From: Photobacterium sp. DA100
GTDB taxonomy: Bacteria > Pseudomonadota > Gammaproteobacteria > Enterobacterales > Vibrionaceae
DNA: 64,000 nucleotides
Direction of reading: 5' to 3'
Assembly: GCF_029223585.1 (NCBI RefSeq)
Contig: NZ_CP119423.1
Coordinates: 62,001-126,000, forward strand
Of the stretch, positions 10,472 through 18,282 are shown piece after piece. How positions within the stretch are numbered: the first letter of the stretch is position 1; each line of letters starts with the position of its first letter. Position numbers and translations under genes: made by a program. The notes below the pieces were generated by a model that was given only the letters and a program-made list of their open reading frames with translations, ran no database searches and had not been told where the DNA came from.

Positions 10472-10508
10472 AGTTCTTAGGTTCTAGATTCTAGTTCTTA
10501 GGATCTGG
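10472..10508. repeat. Imperfect 7-8 base tandem repeat (GTTCTTAG family)
   Basis: GTTCTTAG, GTTCTAG, ATTCTAG, TTCTTAG and GATCTGG follow each other directly after the fre stop codon and before the terminator. It is a degenerate simple repeat with no coding role. Confidence 0.7.
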
Positions 10509-10512
10509 GTAT

Positions 10513-10545
10513 AACAAAGGCGAACCCAAAAGGTTCGCCTTTGTT
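10513..10545. terminator. Bidirectional terminator between fre and the EamA gene
   Basis: A 14-base perfect stem (AACAAAGGCGAACC with GGTTCGCCTTTGTT) with a 5-base loop. It lies between two convergent genes and can serve both. Confidence 0.88.
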
Positions 10546-10566
10546 GTATTCGAAACTGCGTATCGC

Positions 10567-11442
10567 TTATGCCGCTCTCGCCAGCTCCACCTTGCGCTTG
10601 ACCCAGGTTTCGTTGAACCACAGTGAAGCGATAATGATCACCCCGCCAATCGATAACCGGACCAAGTCGACATCCCGGTTCCAGATCAGGATATTGACGA
10701 TAAGGCCTGCCGGGACCAGGGCATTGTTCATGATGGCCAGTGCGCCAGCATTGACCAGGGTAGCCCCTTTGTTCCACAGGAAATAGCCAAGGCCGGAGGC
10801 GATGGTGCCCAGGTAGATCAGGATGCCCCACTGGGTCGTGGTGGTCGGCAGCTGCTCGGTGTTACCAAACAGCAGGAACATCGGCAGCGCGACACACACC
10901 GCCCCGAGGTAGAACAGGCCGAACACCGTGTGCTGCGGGATGGTTTGCAGCTCCTGCTCCATGATGCGCTTGTAGCCGACTTGGCCGATGGCAAAGCTCA
11001 GGTTGGCCCCCTGGACAATCAGGAAGCCGGTAATGAAGTCCTCGTTGATCCCCTCGAACTTGATCACTGCTGCGCCCAGCACCGCTATCGCGGCTGTTGC
11101 CAGATACCAGGCCGAGAAGCGGCGGTGCAGCATGTCATAGATCAGGGTGACGTAGATCGGGGTGAAAATGGTAAACAGCAAGACTTCCGGTACGCTGAGG
11201 TATAGGAAAGACTGGTAGTAGAAGCAGTACATGATGCCGAGCTGGAAGGCACCCACAACCATGATTTTGAGTGCCAGCGCGCGGTGCAGGTGCTGGCGGC
11301 GCAAGAACGGCAGAAAGAGCAGGGCTGCCAGGCTGACACGGGTCAGCACCGAGAACCAGGCATCGACCTGACCAGCTAGGTAGACCCCGATCAGGCTAAA
11401 GGAAAAGGCCCAGAGCAGGGTGACAGCGGATAAGTATCCCAT
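10567..11442 (-). CDS. EamA/DMT-family transporter
   Basis: This is a 291-residue inner membrane protein with about ten hydrophobic segments arranged as two five-helix halves, typical of the drug/metabolite transporter superfamily (EamA). The second half contains GTIASGLGYFLWNKGATLVNAG, a characteristic helix-loop of the family, seen here at about residues 225-246. The start at 11442 (MGYLSAVTLLWAFSF) is chosen because it begins at the first membrane helix; the longer frame from 11553 adds a soluble stretch with no support. The substrate cannot be told from sequence. It is convergent with fre. Confidence 0.85.
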   Translation of the reverse strand: MGYLSAVTLLWAFSFSLIGVYLAGQVDAWFSVLTRVSLAALLFLPFLRRQHLHRALALKIMVVGAFQLGIMYCFYYQSFLYLSVPEVLLFTIFTPIYVTLIYDMLHRRFSAWYLATAAIAVLGAAVIKFEGINEDFITGFLIVQGANLSFAIGQVGYKRIMEQELQTIPQHTVFGLFYLGAVCVALPMFLLFGNTEQLPTTTTQWGILIYLGTIASGLGYFLWNKGATLVNAGALAIMNNALVPAGLIVNILIWNRDVDLVRLSIGGVIIIASLWFNETWVKRKVELARAA

Positions 11443-11603
11443 AGTGGTTTTCAGGGGGTAGTTGAATGATGGGGCAAGTGTAGCGAAAAAAGGGCAAGGT
11501 AAATACTGCCAATTGGTGCGGTTACTGCCGTCAGGCTGGCGAAAGCCAGGCACGGTGATCGTCCCGTGCCAGGCTGGCGTAACTAGGAAGGATCACGCCG
11601 TTA

Positions 11604-12026
11604 TCATTTGAGAGGGATCATCAGCATGTCGACCGGCGAGCGGTTGATGAGCTGCTTGGCCGAGCTGAGGATCTTGCTCCAGAAGTCTTGGTGGTGGCCG
11701 CAAACAACCAGCTCGATATCCATGTCGTCGATAGCATGGCAGATCTCTTCACTCAGATCCCCGCTGCCAACCAAGGTATGGGAGACGGGATAGTTGGCCT
11801 TGTCGGCCAGTGACTGGAGCTGTTTCTGTGCCTCGTCCGCCATGCGGTTCTGGGCATCAGAGAGGTTGATATCAATCAGTCCGGTATAGAGCTCGGCATA
11901 GTTGACGTCGATGTGGATAAGCGACAGTTTGGCGTCCAGTGCCTTGGCGAGTTCGGCGGCTTTGCCGACGATGATGTGGCTGTCATCGGACAGGTCGATA
12001 GCAACCAGGATGTGTTTGTAGGCCAT
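11604..12026 (-). CDS. uspA: Universal stress protein A
   Basis: This is a 140-residue UspA-fold protein beginning MAYKHILVAIDLS. The family accumulates in stationary phase and stress and protects against DNA damage by an unclear mechanism. UspA-type members lack the ATP-binding G-2X-G-9X-G(S/T) loop; here the C-terminal region reads VVCGHHQDFWSKILSS and does not fit that loop, so this is the non-ATP-binding UspA type. AAGGAG sits 8 bases before the ATG at 12026. It is divergent from ferritin, with uspB two genes away. Confidence 0.93.
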   Translation of the reverse strand: MAYKHILVAIDLSDDSHIIVGKAAELAKALDAKLSLIHIDVNYAELYTGLIDINLSDAQNRMADEAQKQLQSLADKANYPVSHTLVGSGDLSEEICHAIDDMDIELVVCGHHQDFWSKILSSAKQLINRSPVDMLMIPLK

Positions 12027-12323
12027 AGTTTTCACTCCTTGACTTAGGGGCTTTACCTCATGCTAGCACCTAAATTTGATAAAAAATATTACCGTGATCG
12101 CAACTTGTTCGGCCTTTTTACGAAATAATTTCGGTAGTGGAATTACTTGAATTATTGAACATTTTTAATCTAATTCGCTGGATTGGCCAAAACATGTCAC
12201 AGATTGTGTGCCTTACCGCACGATGAGTTGCATTCTCACCATGGCATTGTGACAATGGGGAAAACAGCGTTTTCATACCACCCGTTGAGATTGGTATACA
12301 CTAGAATAGATAGGAGTAGTGCG
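12027..12323. promoter_or_regulatory. Shared promoter region of uspA and ftnA (297 bases)
   Basis: This AT-rich stretch separates two divergent genes and must hold both promoters. I see no convincing -35/-10 pair, Fur box or FNR site. TAGGAG at 12311-12316 is the ftnA ribosome binding site. Confidence 0.5.
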
Positions 12324-12851
12324 ATGTTAGCTCAAGCAATGGTTGATAAACTCAACGAGCAAATCAACTTAGAGTTCTTCTCTTCTAACCTTTACCTGCA
12401 GATGAGTGCATGGTGCGAAGACAAGGGCTTTGAAGGTGCGGCGGAGTTTCTGCGCAAGCATGCCGTTGAGGAGATGGAACATATGCAGCGACTTTTCACC
12501 TATGTCAGTGAAACAGGCGCTCTGCCAATTCTCGGCGCCATCGAAGCACCAAAGCACGAGTTCGCCTCGCTGGGTGATGTGTTCCGTGAAACTTACGAAC
12601 ACGAACAGCTGATCACCGATAAGATCAACAAGCTGGCACACGTTGCATTTACCACCCAGGACTACTCGACGTTTAACTTCTTGCAGTGGTATGTGGCAGA
12701 GCAGCACGAAGAAGAAAAACTGTTCAAAGGTATTCTTGATAAGATCGAGCTGGTTGGCGAAGATGGCAAGGCACTGTTCTTTATCGACAAAGACCTAGCC
12801 GAAATGGCGAAAGCTGGATCGACGTCAGTAATGGATTCACCAGCTGGCTAA
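12324..12851 (+). CDS. ftnA: Non-heme ferritin
   Basis: FtnA forms a 24-subunit shell that oxidises Fe(II) and stores iron. The 175-residue length and the ferroxidase ligands fit the family: E near residue 17 in [17 protein letters not shown]-x2-H in AVEEMEHM near residue 50, and the glutamates in [10 protein letters not shown] near residue 127. The ATG at 12324 is chosen because TAGGAG lies 7 bases upstream and the protein then starts [13 protein letters not shown] as usual; the frame open from 12183 is not used. The neighbours uspA and uspB point to stationary-phase stress. Confidence 0.94.
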   Translation: MLAQAMVDKLNEQINLEFFSSNLYLQMSAWCEDKGFEGAAEFLRKHAVEEMEHMQRLFTYVSETGALPILGAIEAPKHEFASLGDVFRETYEHEQLITDKINKLAHVAFTTQDYSTFNFLQWYVAEQHEEEKLFKGILDKIELVGEDGKALFFIDKDLAEMAKAGSTSVMDSPAG

Positions 12852-12937
12852 TTAGTCCAGGGGGCATGTCGCAATGCCCCTCTTAATCTCACCAGAGTGT
12901 GGCCAGCTGATCAGTCACGTTGTTCGGGGGCTATATT

Positions 12938-13273
12938 ATGAGTGGTGACGCAATCTTACTCGCACTTTTTTTGGTCGCTGTGGTGAATATTTCCCGCTAT
13001 ATTAGTACGTTACGTACTCTGCTGGCGGTGATGCGCGAATGCGATCCCCTTCTTTACCAGCAGGTCGACGGCCGTGGGTTCTTCTCATCCCAGGGCAATG
13101 TCACTAAGCAAATCCGGCTATTCCACTATATCCGCAGTCATCAGTACCATAACCACCACGATCCGGTGTTTATGGAAAAATGCTCCAAGGTGCGGCGGTT
13201 ATTTATCCTGGCCAGTACGTACCTGATGGTATTCTTGGTGGCGATTTTCGTGGTTGCCTATATGGGGATCTGA
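12938..13273 (+). CDS. uspB: Universal stress protein B
   Basis: UspB is a small inner membrane protein of stationary phase, needed for ethanol resistance in E. coli. This one is 111 residues with two membrane segments, one at residues 4-20 and one at about 90-110, joined by a basic loop. CDPLLYQQVDGRGFF near residue 37 and the SKVRRLFIL stretch match E. coli UspB. The ATG at 12938 gives the standard N-terminus with the membrane segment right at the start. In E. coli uspB and uspA are adjacent and divergent; here ferritin lies between them. Confidence 0.9.
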   Translation: MSGDAILLALFLVAVVNISRYISTLRTLLAVMRECDPLLYQQVDGRGFFSSQGNVTKQIRLFHYIRSHQYHNHHDPVFMEKCSKVRRLFILASTYLMVFLVAIFVVAYMGI

Positions 13274-13357
13274 ACCGCGTCTGATCACACGGTGGCAATC
13301 AGTCTGCAGGGCAGGTAAAATCACCGTCCGGTGGCGATGGTAAGCCAACTGTTCGAA

Positions 13358-13396
13358 TAAGGGATGCAGGCCAACTGGCCCCTGCGTCCCTTTTTT
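13358..13396 (+). terminator. Rho-independent terminator after uspB
   Basis: An imperfect stem (AAGGGA...TCCCTT with inner GCAGG/CCTGC) is followed by six T residues, about 85 bases after the uspB stop. Confidence 0.8.
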
Positions 13397-13445
13397 GTTG
13401 GGAGGGTATGGCTCCCGTTTGATTTGGACCGATAGCGGTGGCGTA

Positions 13446-14633
13446 ATGGCAGAGAAATTTGATGTAGTGGTAATTGGAGCCGGTGCGGCTGGCTTGATGT
13501 GTGCCGCCGAGGCGGGCAAGCGCGGGCGCTCTGTGCTGGTGGTCGATCATGGCAAGAAACCTGGCCGTAAGATACTGATTTCTGGCGGTGGTCGCTGTAA
13601 TTTTACCAACTACGATGTCGCGGCCAATAACTATGTCTGCCGTAACCCGCACTTTGTGAAATCGGCCTTGTCGCAATATACCAACTGGGATTTCATTTCG
13701 ATGATCGCCAAGTATGGGATTGCGTTCGAGGAGCGCGACCATGGCCAGTTGTTCTGCGAAGAATCGGCCAAGGACATTGTGGCCATGTTGCTGGCCGAGT
13801 GTGACTTGCCGACGGTCCAGCAGCGCTACCAGGTCGATGTCCATGACATTGCCAAGACCGACAGCGGCTTTAGCCTCAAACTCAATACTGAGCGGGTGGA
13901 GTGTGAGTCTCTGGTGGTGGCAACCGGTGGCCTGTCGATGCCAAAGCTGGGCGCCACGCCGTTCGGTTATCAGATTGCCGAGCAGTTTGGTCTGAAGATG
14001 GTGCCGACCACGGCCGGTTTGGTGCCGTTTACCCTGCATAAGGAAGACAAGGAAGCGTTCGCCGAGCTATCGGGGATTGCTGTTCCGGCGGTGGTGGAAG
14101 CCGAAGACGGCACAACGTTCCGCGAAAACCTGCTGTTTACCCACCGTGGCCTGTCCGGGCCGGTTATTTTGCAGATTTCGTCCTACTGGACGCCGGGCCA
14201 GAAGGTGACGGTCGATCTTTTGCCGGATCTGGAGCTGGAAGAGACCCTCACTGCCATGCGCGACAAGCACCCGAACCAGAGCCTGAAAAACTCGCTGTCT
14301 CGTTTGTTGCCCAAGCGCTTGATTGAAGTGCTGATCGAACGTGGTGATTTGGTTGACAAGCCGCTCAAGCAGTTTAACCCCAAGGACATCACCGTAATGG
14401 CCAACTACTTCCACAAGTGGCGCATTGCCCCGAACGGTACCGAAGGCTACCGCACTGCAGAGGTCACCTTGGGTGGCGTTGATACCGATGAGCTGTCATC
14501 GAAAACCATGGAAGCGAAGCAGGTACCGGGCCTGTACTTCGCCGGTGAGGTGATGGACGTGAGCGGCTGGCTCGGCGGCTATAATTTTCAGTGGGCCTGG
14601 AGCTCGGGGTTTGTCGCCGGGCAGCATGCCTAG
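13446..14633 (+). CDS. yhiN: Flavoprotein of the YhiN/HI0933 family
   Basis: This is a 395-residue NAD(P)/FAD-dependent oxidoreductase of the HI0933 family; the physiological substrate is unknown. The FAD-binding GAGAAGLMCAAEAGKRG lies at residues 11-27, and the family signature KILISGGGRCNFTN follows near residue 40. The C-terminal GWLGGYNFQWAWSSGFVAG closes the FAD fold. The ATG at 13446 is used rather than the upstream one at 13395, which lies inside the uspB terminator T run. YhiN is near uspB in E. coli as well, so this is a conserved neighbourhood. Confidence 0.92.
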   Translation: MAEKFDVVVIGAGAAGLMCAAEAGKRGRSVLVVDHGKKPGRKILISGGGRCNFTNYDVAANNYVCRNPHFVKSALSQYTNWDFISMIAKYGIAFEERDHGQLFCEESAKDIVAMLLAECDLPTVQQRYQVDVHDIAKTDSGFSLKLNTERVECESLVVATGGLSMPKLGATPFGYQIAEQFGLKMVPTTAGLVPFTLHKEDKEAFAELSGIAVPAVVEAEDGTTFRENLLFTHRGLSGPVILQISSYWTPGQKVTVDLLPDLELEETLTAMRDKHPNQSLKNSLSRLLPKRLIEVLIERGDLVDKPLKQFNPKDITVMANYFHKWRIAPNGTEGYRTAEVTLGGVDTDELSSKTMEAKQVPGLYFAGEVMDVSGWLGGYNFQWAWSSGFVAGQHA

Positions 14634-14663
14634 GCGATAGTGCCCGCGAGTTTCGCGTTTCAG

Positions 14664-14690
14664 ACACAGCGGTGCAGTGCATCGCTGTGT
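14664..14690 (+). other. Stem-loop after yhiN
   Basis: ACACAGCG and TGCA pair with TGCA and CGCTGTGT, with single mismatched bases. Only a short TGTT follows, so terminator function is uncertain. Confidence 0.45.
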
Positions 14691-14906
14691 TGTTACGAGA
14701 CTGCTTATCGAGACCGATGTTTCGGTTTTTAGTGATTTCATACAATATTGAAATGTAACCTTTTATTTACCCAAATCTCACCCGGCTTTTACGACTGTAA
14801 TTAGCTGGAAAGTTTTTGCTAATTTTACTAGCAACCCGCCTAAAAATGCCTATAATCCGCGCACTTTTTTATGATTTTCATCATCTCTTTGCGGAGTAGA
14901 GCCCAA

Positions 14907-15446
14907 ATGAAAAAAATCGCATCTAAAGCGATCGTAATGACCCTGCTTGCGACGTCACTGACTGGTTGTATTGGCCAGATGGGTACCTCACAACTGGTGA
15001 CCAAAGCCAACCTTAGCGCAGTCGACAACCGTTATGGCCGTGCCGGTTTGTTTATGCTGCTAAGCCCAGTGTACGGTATTGCGGCGACGGCGGATTTGTT
15101 CATCTTCAACACTATTGAGTTCTGGACCGGCAAGAACCCGATCACGGGCAAGTCTCCGGCGGTGGCAGATACACCCGTTGATGCCATTTTCAAAGTCAAC
15201 GGCCAGCTTGATCCGTCATTGACGACAGTACCGTTGGCTAGCGTGCAGAACAGTGACATTTTCGCGGCAAGCTTCCGCCAGATTGATGAGCGTACGTTGG
15301 AAATGAACGTGGTTTACCAGAGCGGTGAGCAAGCAGTGCTGCGTGGCGAGCGTGACGGTGACGACGTGGAATTTTACCTGGACGGCGAATTCATTACCGC
15401 TGTCAGCATCGCTGAACTGAGCCAGTACGCCAGTAACCAGGCCTAA
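14907..15446 (+). CDS. DUF3332 lipoprotein
   Basis: This is a 179-residue predicted lipoprotein. The N-terminus MKKIASKAIVMTLLATSLTGC ends in the lipobox LTGC, so Cys22 would be acylated. The conserved block NRYGRAGLFMLLSPVYG followed by ADLFIFNTIEFWTGKNP matches the DUF3332 family, whose function is unknown. A hydrophobic segment near residue 55 may be a second membrane contact. TATAAT at 14851-14856 is a likely -10 box. The ATG at 14907 is chosen for the signal peptide; 14871 is too far upstream. Confidence 0.85.
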   Translation: MKKIASKAIVMTLLATSLTGCIGQMGTSQLVTKANLSAVDNRYGRAGLFMLLSPVYGIAATADLFIFNTIEFWTGKNPITGKSPAVADTPVDAIFKVNGQLDPSLTTVPLASVQNSDIFAASFRQIDERTLEMNVVYQSGEQAVLRGERDGDDVEFYLDGEFITAVSIAELSQYASNQA

Positions 15447-15467
15447 TGGCTTTTCAGGTTGAGTGAA

Positions 15468-15500
15468 AGCAAAACGGGAGCCTTTGGCTCCCGTTTTGCT
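15468..15500. terminator. Bidirectional terminator between the DUF3332 gene and the TetR gene
   Basis: A perfect 15-base stem (AGCAAAACGGGAGCC with its complement) and 3-base loop. It overlaps the last two bases of the TetR stop codon on the minus strand. Confidence 0.9.
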
Positions 15501-16086
15501 ACCTGGTGGCTGCCGCCGTGCCCTGGGGGATCGGCTGCAGCCCTTGCCAAAGGATGTGAAATGCTCCTTGGCGGTATTGTGCCTGCCGGGCCAGTTCTGG
15601 CTGTTCGATGAACAACTGTGCGGTGCTCAGGAAGTGCTGGCGGAAAAAATTCAGTACCAGCGGCATCGGCAGGGGAGCCAGTAGCCCCTGTTGCTGGGCC
15701 TGTTCGACCTTGTTGCCAATGAACCCCATGGTCGTCAGCATCAGATCCTGGTGGCGGCTGATGGGGTAGGCCGGGTCGTGGCTGAGCTGCAGCATCAGCT
15801 TGAGCTGGCAAGGGTGGCTCGTGGCCCACGCCAGGGCCCGCTCCCACAGTTGGCGAAGCTGCTCCGGCAAGGCCGTGGCATCGGGCGGGCTCGACAAGGC
15901 CTGGGCCAGATCCTGCTTGGCCTCAAGGTAGAGGACATCGACCAGCGCCTGCTTGCTGGCAAAGTGATGGAACAGGGTGCCGGTTGCCACGCCCGCTTCG
16001 CGGGCAATGCTGGCGGTCGATGTTGCCTGTACTCCGTTGGCGACAAACAGGGCCAGGGCTGTATCGAGTAGCTGCTGTCGTTTCAT
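15499..16086 (-). CDS. TetR/AcrR-family transcriptional regulator
   Basis: This 195-residue protein has an N-terminal TetR helix-turn-helix: MKRQQLLDTALALFVANGV, then TSTASIAREAGVATGTLFHHF with the recognition helix at about residues 30-45. The C-terminal ligand and dimer domain has no recognisable specificity. It lies 24 bases downstream of the aldehyde dehydrogenase gene on the same strand, so the pair is probably one operon. The perfect palindrome at 17571-17584 upstream of that operon is its likely operator, making this an autoregulated repressor responding to an aldehyde or related compound; that last point is inference. Confidence 0.88.
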   Translation of the reverse strand: MKRQQLLDTALALFVANGVQATSTASIAREAGVATGTLFHHFASKQALVDVLYLEAKQDLAQALSSPPDATALPEQLRQLWERALAWATSHPCQLKLMLQLSHDPAYPISRHQDLMLTTMGFIGNKVEQAQQQGLLAPLPMPLVLNFFRQHFLSTAQLFIEQPELARQAQYRQGAFHILWQGLQPIPQGTAAATR

Positions 16087-16110
16087 GGTGCTCCGGGCGA
16101 TAGCGTAGGG

Positions 16111-17547
16111 TTAGCGCATAAAGAAGGCCAGCATCAACTTTTGCCACCACCGTCCATAAGGCGGCTTGATCAGTCCGGTGGTGGCGTATTTGTGCTGGGT
16201 CAGCACGGTTTTGGCCTTGGTCAGGGCCAAAAAGCCTTCCTTGCCGTGGTAATGGCCCATCCCGGAAGGCCCCACCCCACCGAAAGGCGCATCATCAGCG
16301 CCGACTTGCAGCAGGGTTTCATTGATCGCCATCCCACCCGATATCGTTCCGTCTCTGACTTGCTGTTGGACGGCCGGATCTTGGCTCATCAAGTAGAGGG
16401 CCAGCGGCCTTGGGCGCTGCTGGACGAAGTCGATGGCATCGGTTAGCTCATCATATTCGATGACGGGAAGCAGCGGGCCGAAAATTTCCTCTTTCATCAG
16501 GGTTGCCTGCTCCGGCACCTGGCTGAGCAGATGGGGGATCAGGCGGTGGCGGCTATCGCTGCGGGCTTTGGTGTGGCATGGGTAGACATTGGCACCGAGC
16601 TGCTTGGCTTCGTCCAGCCACTGGCACAGGCGTCGGTACTGGCGCTCGTTGATCACCGAGGCAAAATCCGGGTTATCCACCCCGCCGGGGTAGTGGTGGT
16701 TGAACTGCTCGATAAAGCGGTCGATAAAGGCCCGTGCTCGCCCCTTGGGGACCAGGATATAGTCGGGGGCAACACAGATTTGTCCGGCATTCAGACACTT
16801 GCCGAACAACATTCGCTCCACGGCCAGGGAGATAGGCATATCGTGCGCGACAATGACCGGGGATTTGCCGCCAAGCTCGAGTGTTACCGGTGTCAGGTTA
16901 TCGGCCGCCGCGCGCATCACATGGTGGCCGACAGCGGTAGAGCCGGTGAACAGCAGGTGATCAAACGGCAGGTGGGTAAAATGGGCCGCAGCCTCCGCCT
17001 CGCCCTCGAATACCGCGACCTGTTCGGGGCGGAAGGTTCCCTCAAGCAGGGTCCGGAGCACGCGGTTGGTCGCCGGGGTAAACTCACTGAGCTTGATCAT
17101 CGCCCGGTTACCGGCTGCCAGGGCCGAGATCAGCGGCCCCAGGCTGAGCATGACCGGGAAGTTCCACGGCACGACAATACCGACGACACCTATAGGCTGG
17201 AAATGAACCGTCACTTTAGCCGGAGAGAGCATCATACCGGCATGGCGGCGCGATGGTTTCATCCAGCGCTTGAGTCTGGCAAGGGTGTAGTTGATATTGT
17301 TGATGCATGGGACAATATCTGCCGCTAGGGAGTCCTGGCGGTGGCGCTGGCCGTAGTCTTCGGCCAGTGCCTGGCAGAGGGCATCCCGGTGCTGCTTGAT
17401 GGCGCGCTTGAGAGCGGTAAGCTGGTGTTTGCGCTCGTCCAGCGAGGGCATGGGCGCTGCTCTGAAGGCGGCCTGCTGGGCCTGCAACGTGCGGTCCATG
17501 TCGGTGCAGTCATTGTGCTGGATCTGGATATTCTCGGCCACGGTCAT
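16111..17547 (-). CDS. Coniferyl-aldehyde-dehydrogenase-like enzyme
   Basis: This is an NAD(P)-dependent aldehyde dehydrogenase of 478 residues. Motifs visible are VVPWNFPVM near residue 127 for cofactor binding, ELGGKSPVIV near residue 222 with the general-base Glu, and the catalytic cysteine in NAGQICVAPDYIL near residue 257. The short N-terminus, the GPSGMGHYHGKEGF element and a basic, hydrophobic C-terminus fit the coniferyl/fatty aldehyde class rather than the betaine or succinate semialdehyde classes. The substrate is not proven. AGGGAG lies 8 bases before the ATG. It forms an operon with the TetR gene downstream. Confidence 0.88.
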   Translation of the reverse strand: MTVAENIQIQHNDCTDMDRTLQAQQAAFRAAPMPSLDERKHQLTALKRAIKQHRDALCQALAEDYGQRHRQDSLAADIVPCINNINYTLARLKRWMKPSRRHAGMMLSPAKVTVHFQPIGVVGIVVPWNFPVMLSLGPLISALAAGNRAMIKLSEFTPATNRVLRTLLEGTFRPEQVAVFEGEAEAAAHFTHLPFDHLLFTGSTAVGHHVMRAAADNLTPVTLELGGKSPVIVAHDMPISLAVERMLFGKCLNAGQICVAPDYILVPKGRARAFIDRFIEQFNHHYPGGVDNPDFASVINERQYRRLCQWLDEAKQLGANVYPCHTKARSDSRHRLIPHLLSQVPEQATLMKEEIFGPLLPVIEYDELTDAIDFVQQRPRPLALYLMSQDPAVQQQVRDGTISGGMAINETLLQVGADDAPFGGVGPSGMGHYHGKEGFLALTKAKTVLTQHKYATTGLIKPPYGRWWQKLMLAFFMR

Positions 17548-17570
17548 CGGTTGGTCTCCCTATCAATAAA

Positions 17571-17584
17571 ACTGACTAGTCAGT
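17571..17584. promoter_or_regulatory. Palindromic operator, probably for the TetR regulator
   Basis: ACTGACTAGTCAGT is a perfect 14-base palindrome, 24 bases upstream of the aldehyde dehydrogenase ATG. Size, symmetry and place fit a TetR-family operator controlling the aldehyde dehydrogenase-TetR operon. Confidence 0.75.
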
Positions 17585-17635
17585 CGGTTTCAGTATAGAA
17601 GACTTTGCCTGTCGCCGAGCTGGAAATTTGCCGGT

Positions 17636-18217
17636 TTATTTTTTATGGCCACTCTTCTCGGCATGGAATACTGCGAGGAAGTGGTTGAAATACTGCTGAA
17701 GCTGGTTGGCATCCCGGCCAAAGCCGGTGGCTTCGAGCAAGGCGATACCGGCCTCGCAGGTGCACAGGTTGCCCGTTTGTTGGTTGCGGCGCAGGGTATA
17801 GGCCGAATCGGTATTCGGGGCAAGCGCCAACCGGGGCAGGGTTGCCAGCCAAGAGCTGCGGCGGATCATCTTGCGTGCCTCCTGCCAGGTAGCATCAAGC
17901 AGGATAAACAAGGGGGTTTTGCCTGCCGTTGCCTGGAACGGTATGGCCGACACGGTGTCATCGCCGGGGAACAGCAACCAAGGCTGGTACTGCGGATCAG
18001 CCAGCATGTCGAGCAGGGCTCGCGGCGGATTGACCCGGTCCCAGAGCTGGCGTTGGCAATGGGCTAGGCTGCGCTCCATCAATTGACCGGTATTGGTGTC
18101 TTTGCCCATCTCCTTGGGGTGGGTGAGCAGGATAAAGGTATGCGGGCAATCCAACGCGGGTTCGGCATGGCAAATACAGTTGTGGTGAAAGCCGCAGCGC
18201 GGGCAGGGTGTGGTCAT
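17636..18217 (-). CDS. tapT: DTW-domain tRNA-uridine aminocarboxypropyltransferase
   Basis: The DTW-domain family includes E. coli TapT (YfiP), which adds an aminocarboxypropyl group from SAM to U47 of tRNA (acp3U). This 193-residue protein has N-terminal zinc-binding cysteines in CPRCGFHHNCIC at residues 5-16, the HPKEMGKDTNTGQL block near residue 33, and LLDATWQEARKM near residue 108, where the DTW signature appears as D-A-T-W. It is downstream of the COG3650-like lipoprotein on the same strand, separated by a strong hairpin. The family call is firm; identity with TapT rather than the paralogue TuaA is inferred from the N-terminal zinc cysteines and size. Confidence 0.75.
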   Translation of the reverse strand: MTTPCPRCGFHHNCICHAEPALDCPHTFILLTHPKEMGKDTNTGQLMERSLAHCQRQLWDRVNPPRALLDMLADPQYQPWLLFPGDDTVSAIPFQATAGKTPLFILLDATWQEARKMIRRSSWLATLPRLALAPNTDSAYTLRRNQQTGNLCTCEAGIALLEATGFGRDANQLQQYFNHFLAVFHAEKSGHKK

Positions 18218-18236
18218 GATGGTTGGTTTGGCCAGT

Positions 18237-18265
18237 GGGTTATGCCACGCAGTGTGGCATAACCC
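18237..18265. other. Perfect 12-base hairpin between two minus-strand genes
   Basis: GGGTTATGCCAC pairs perfectly with GTGGCATAACCC around a 5-base loop. No T run follows on either strand, so it is not a standard terminator; it may stabilise or attenuate the mRNA. Confidence 0.7.
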
Positions 18266-18282
18266 GGCGGAAAAGTGGAGGG

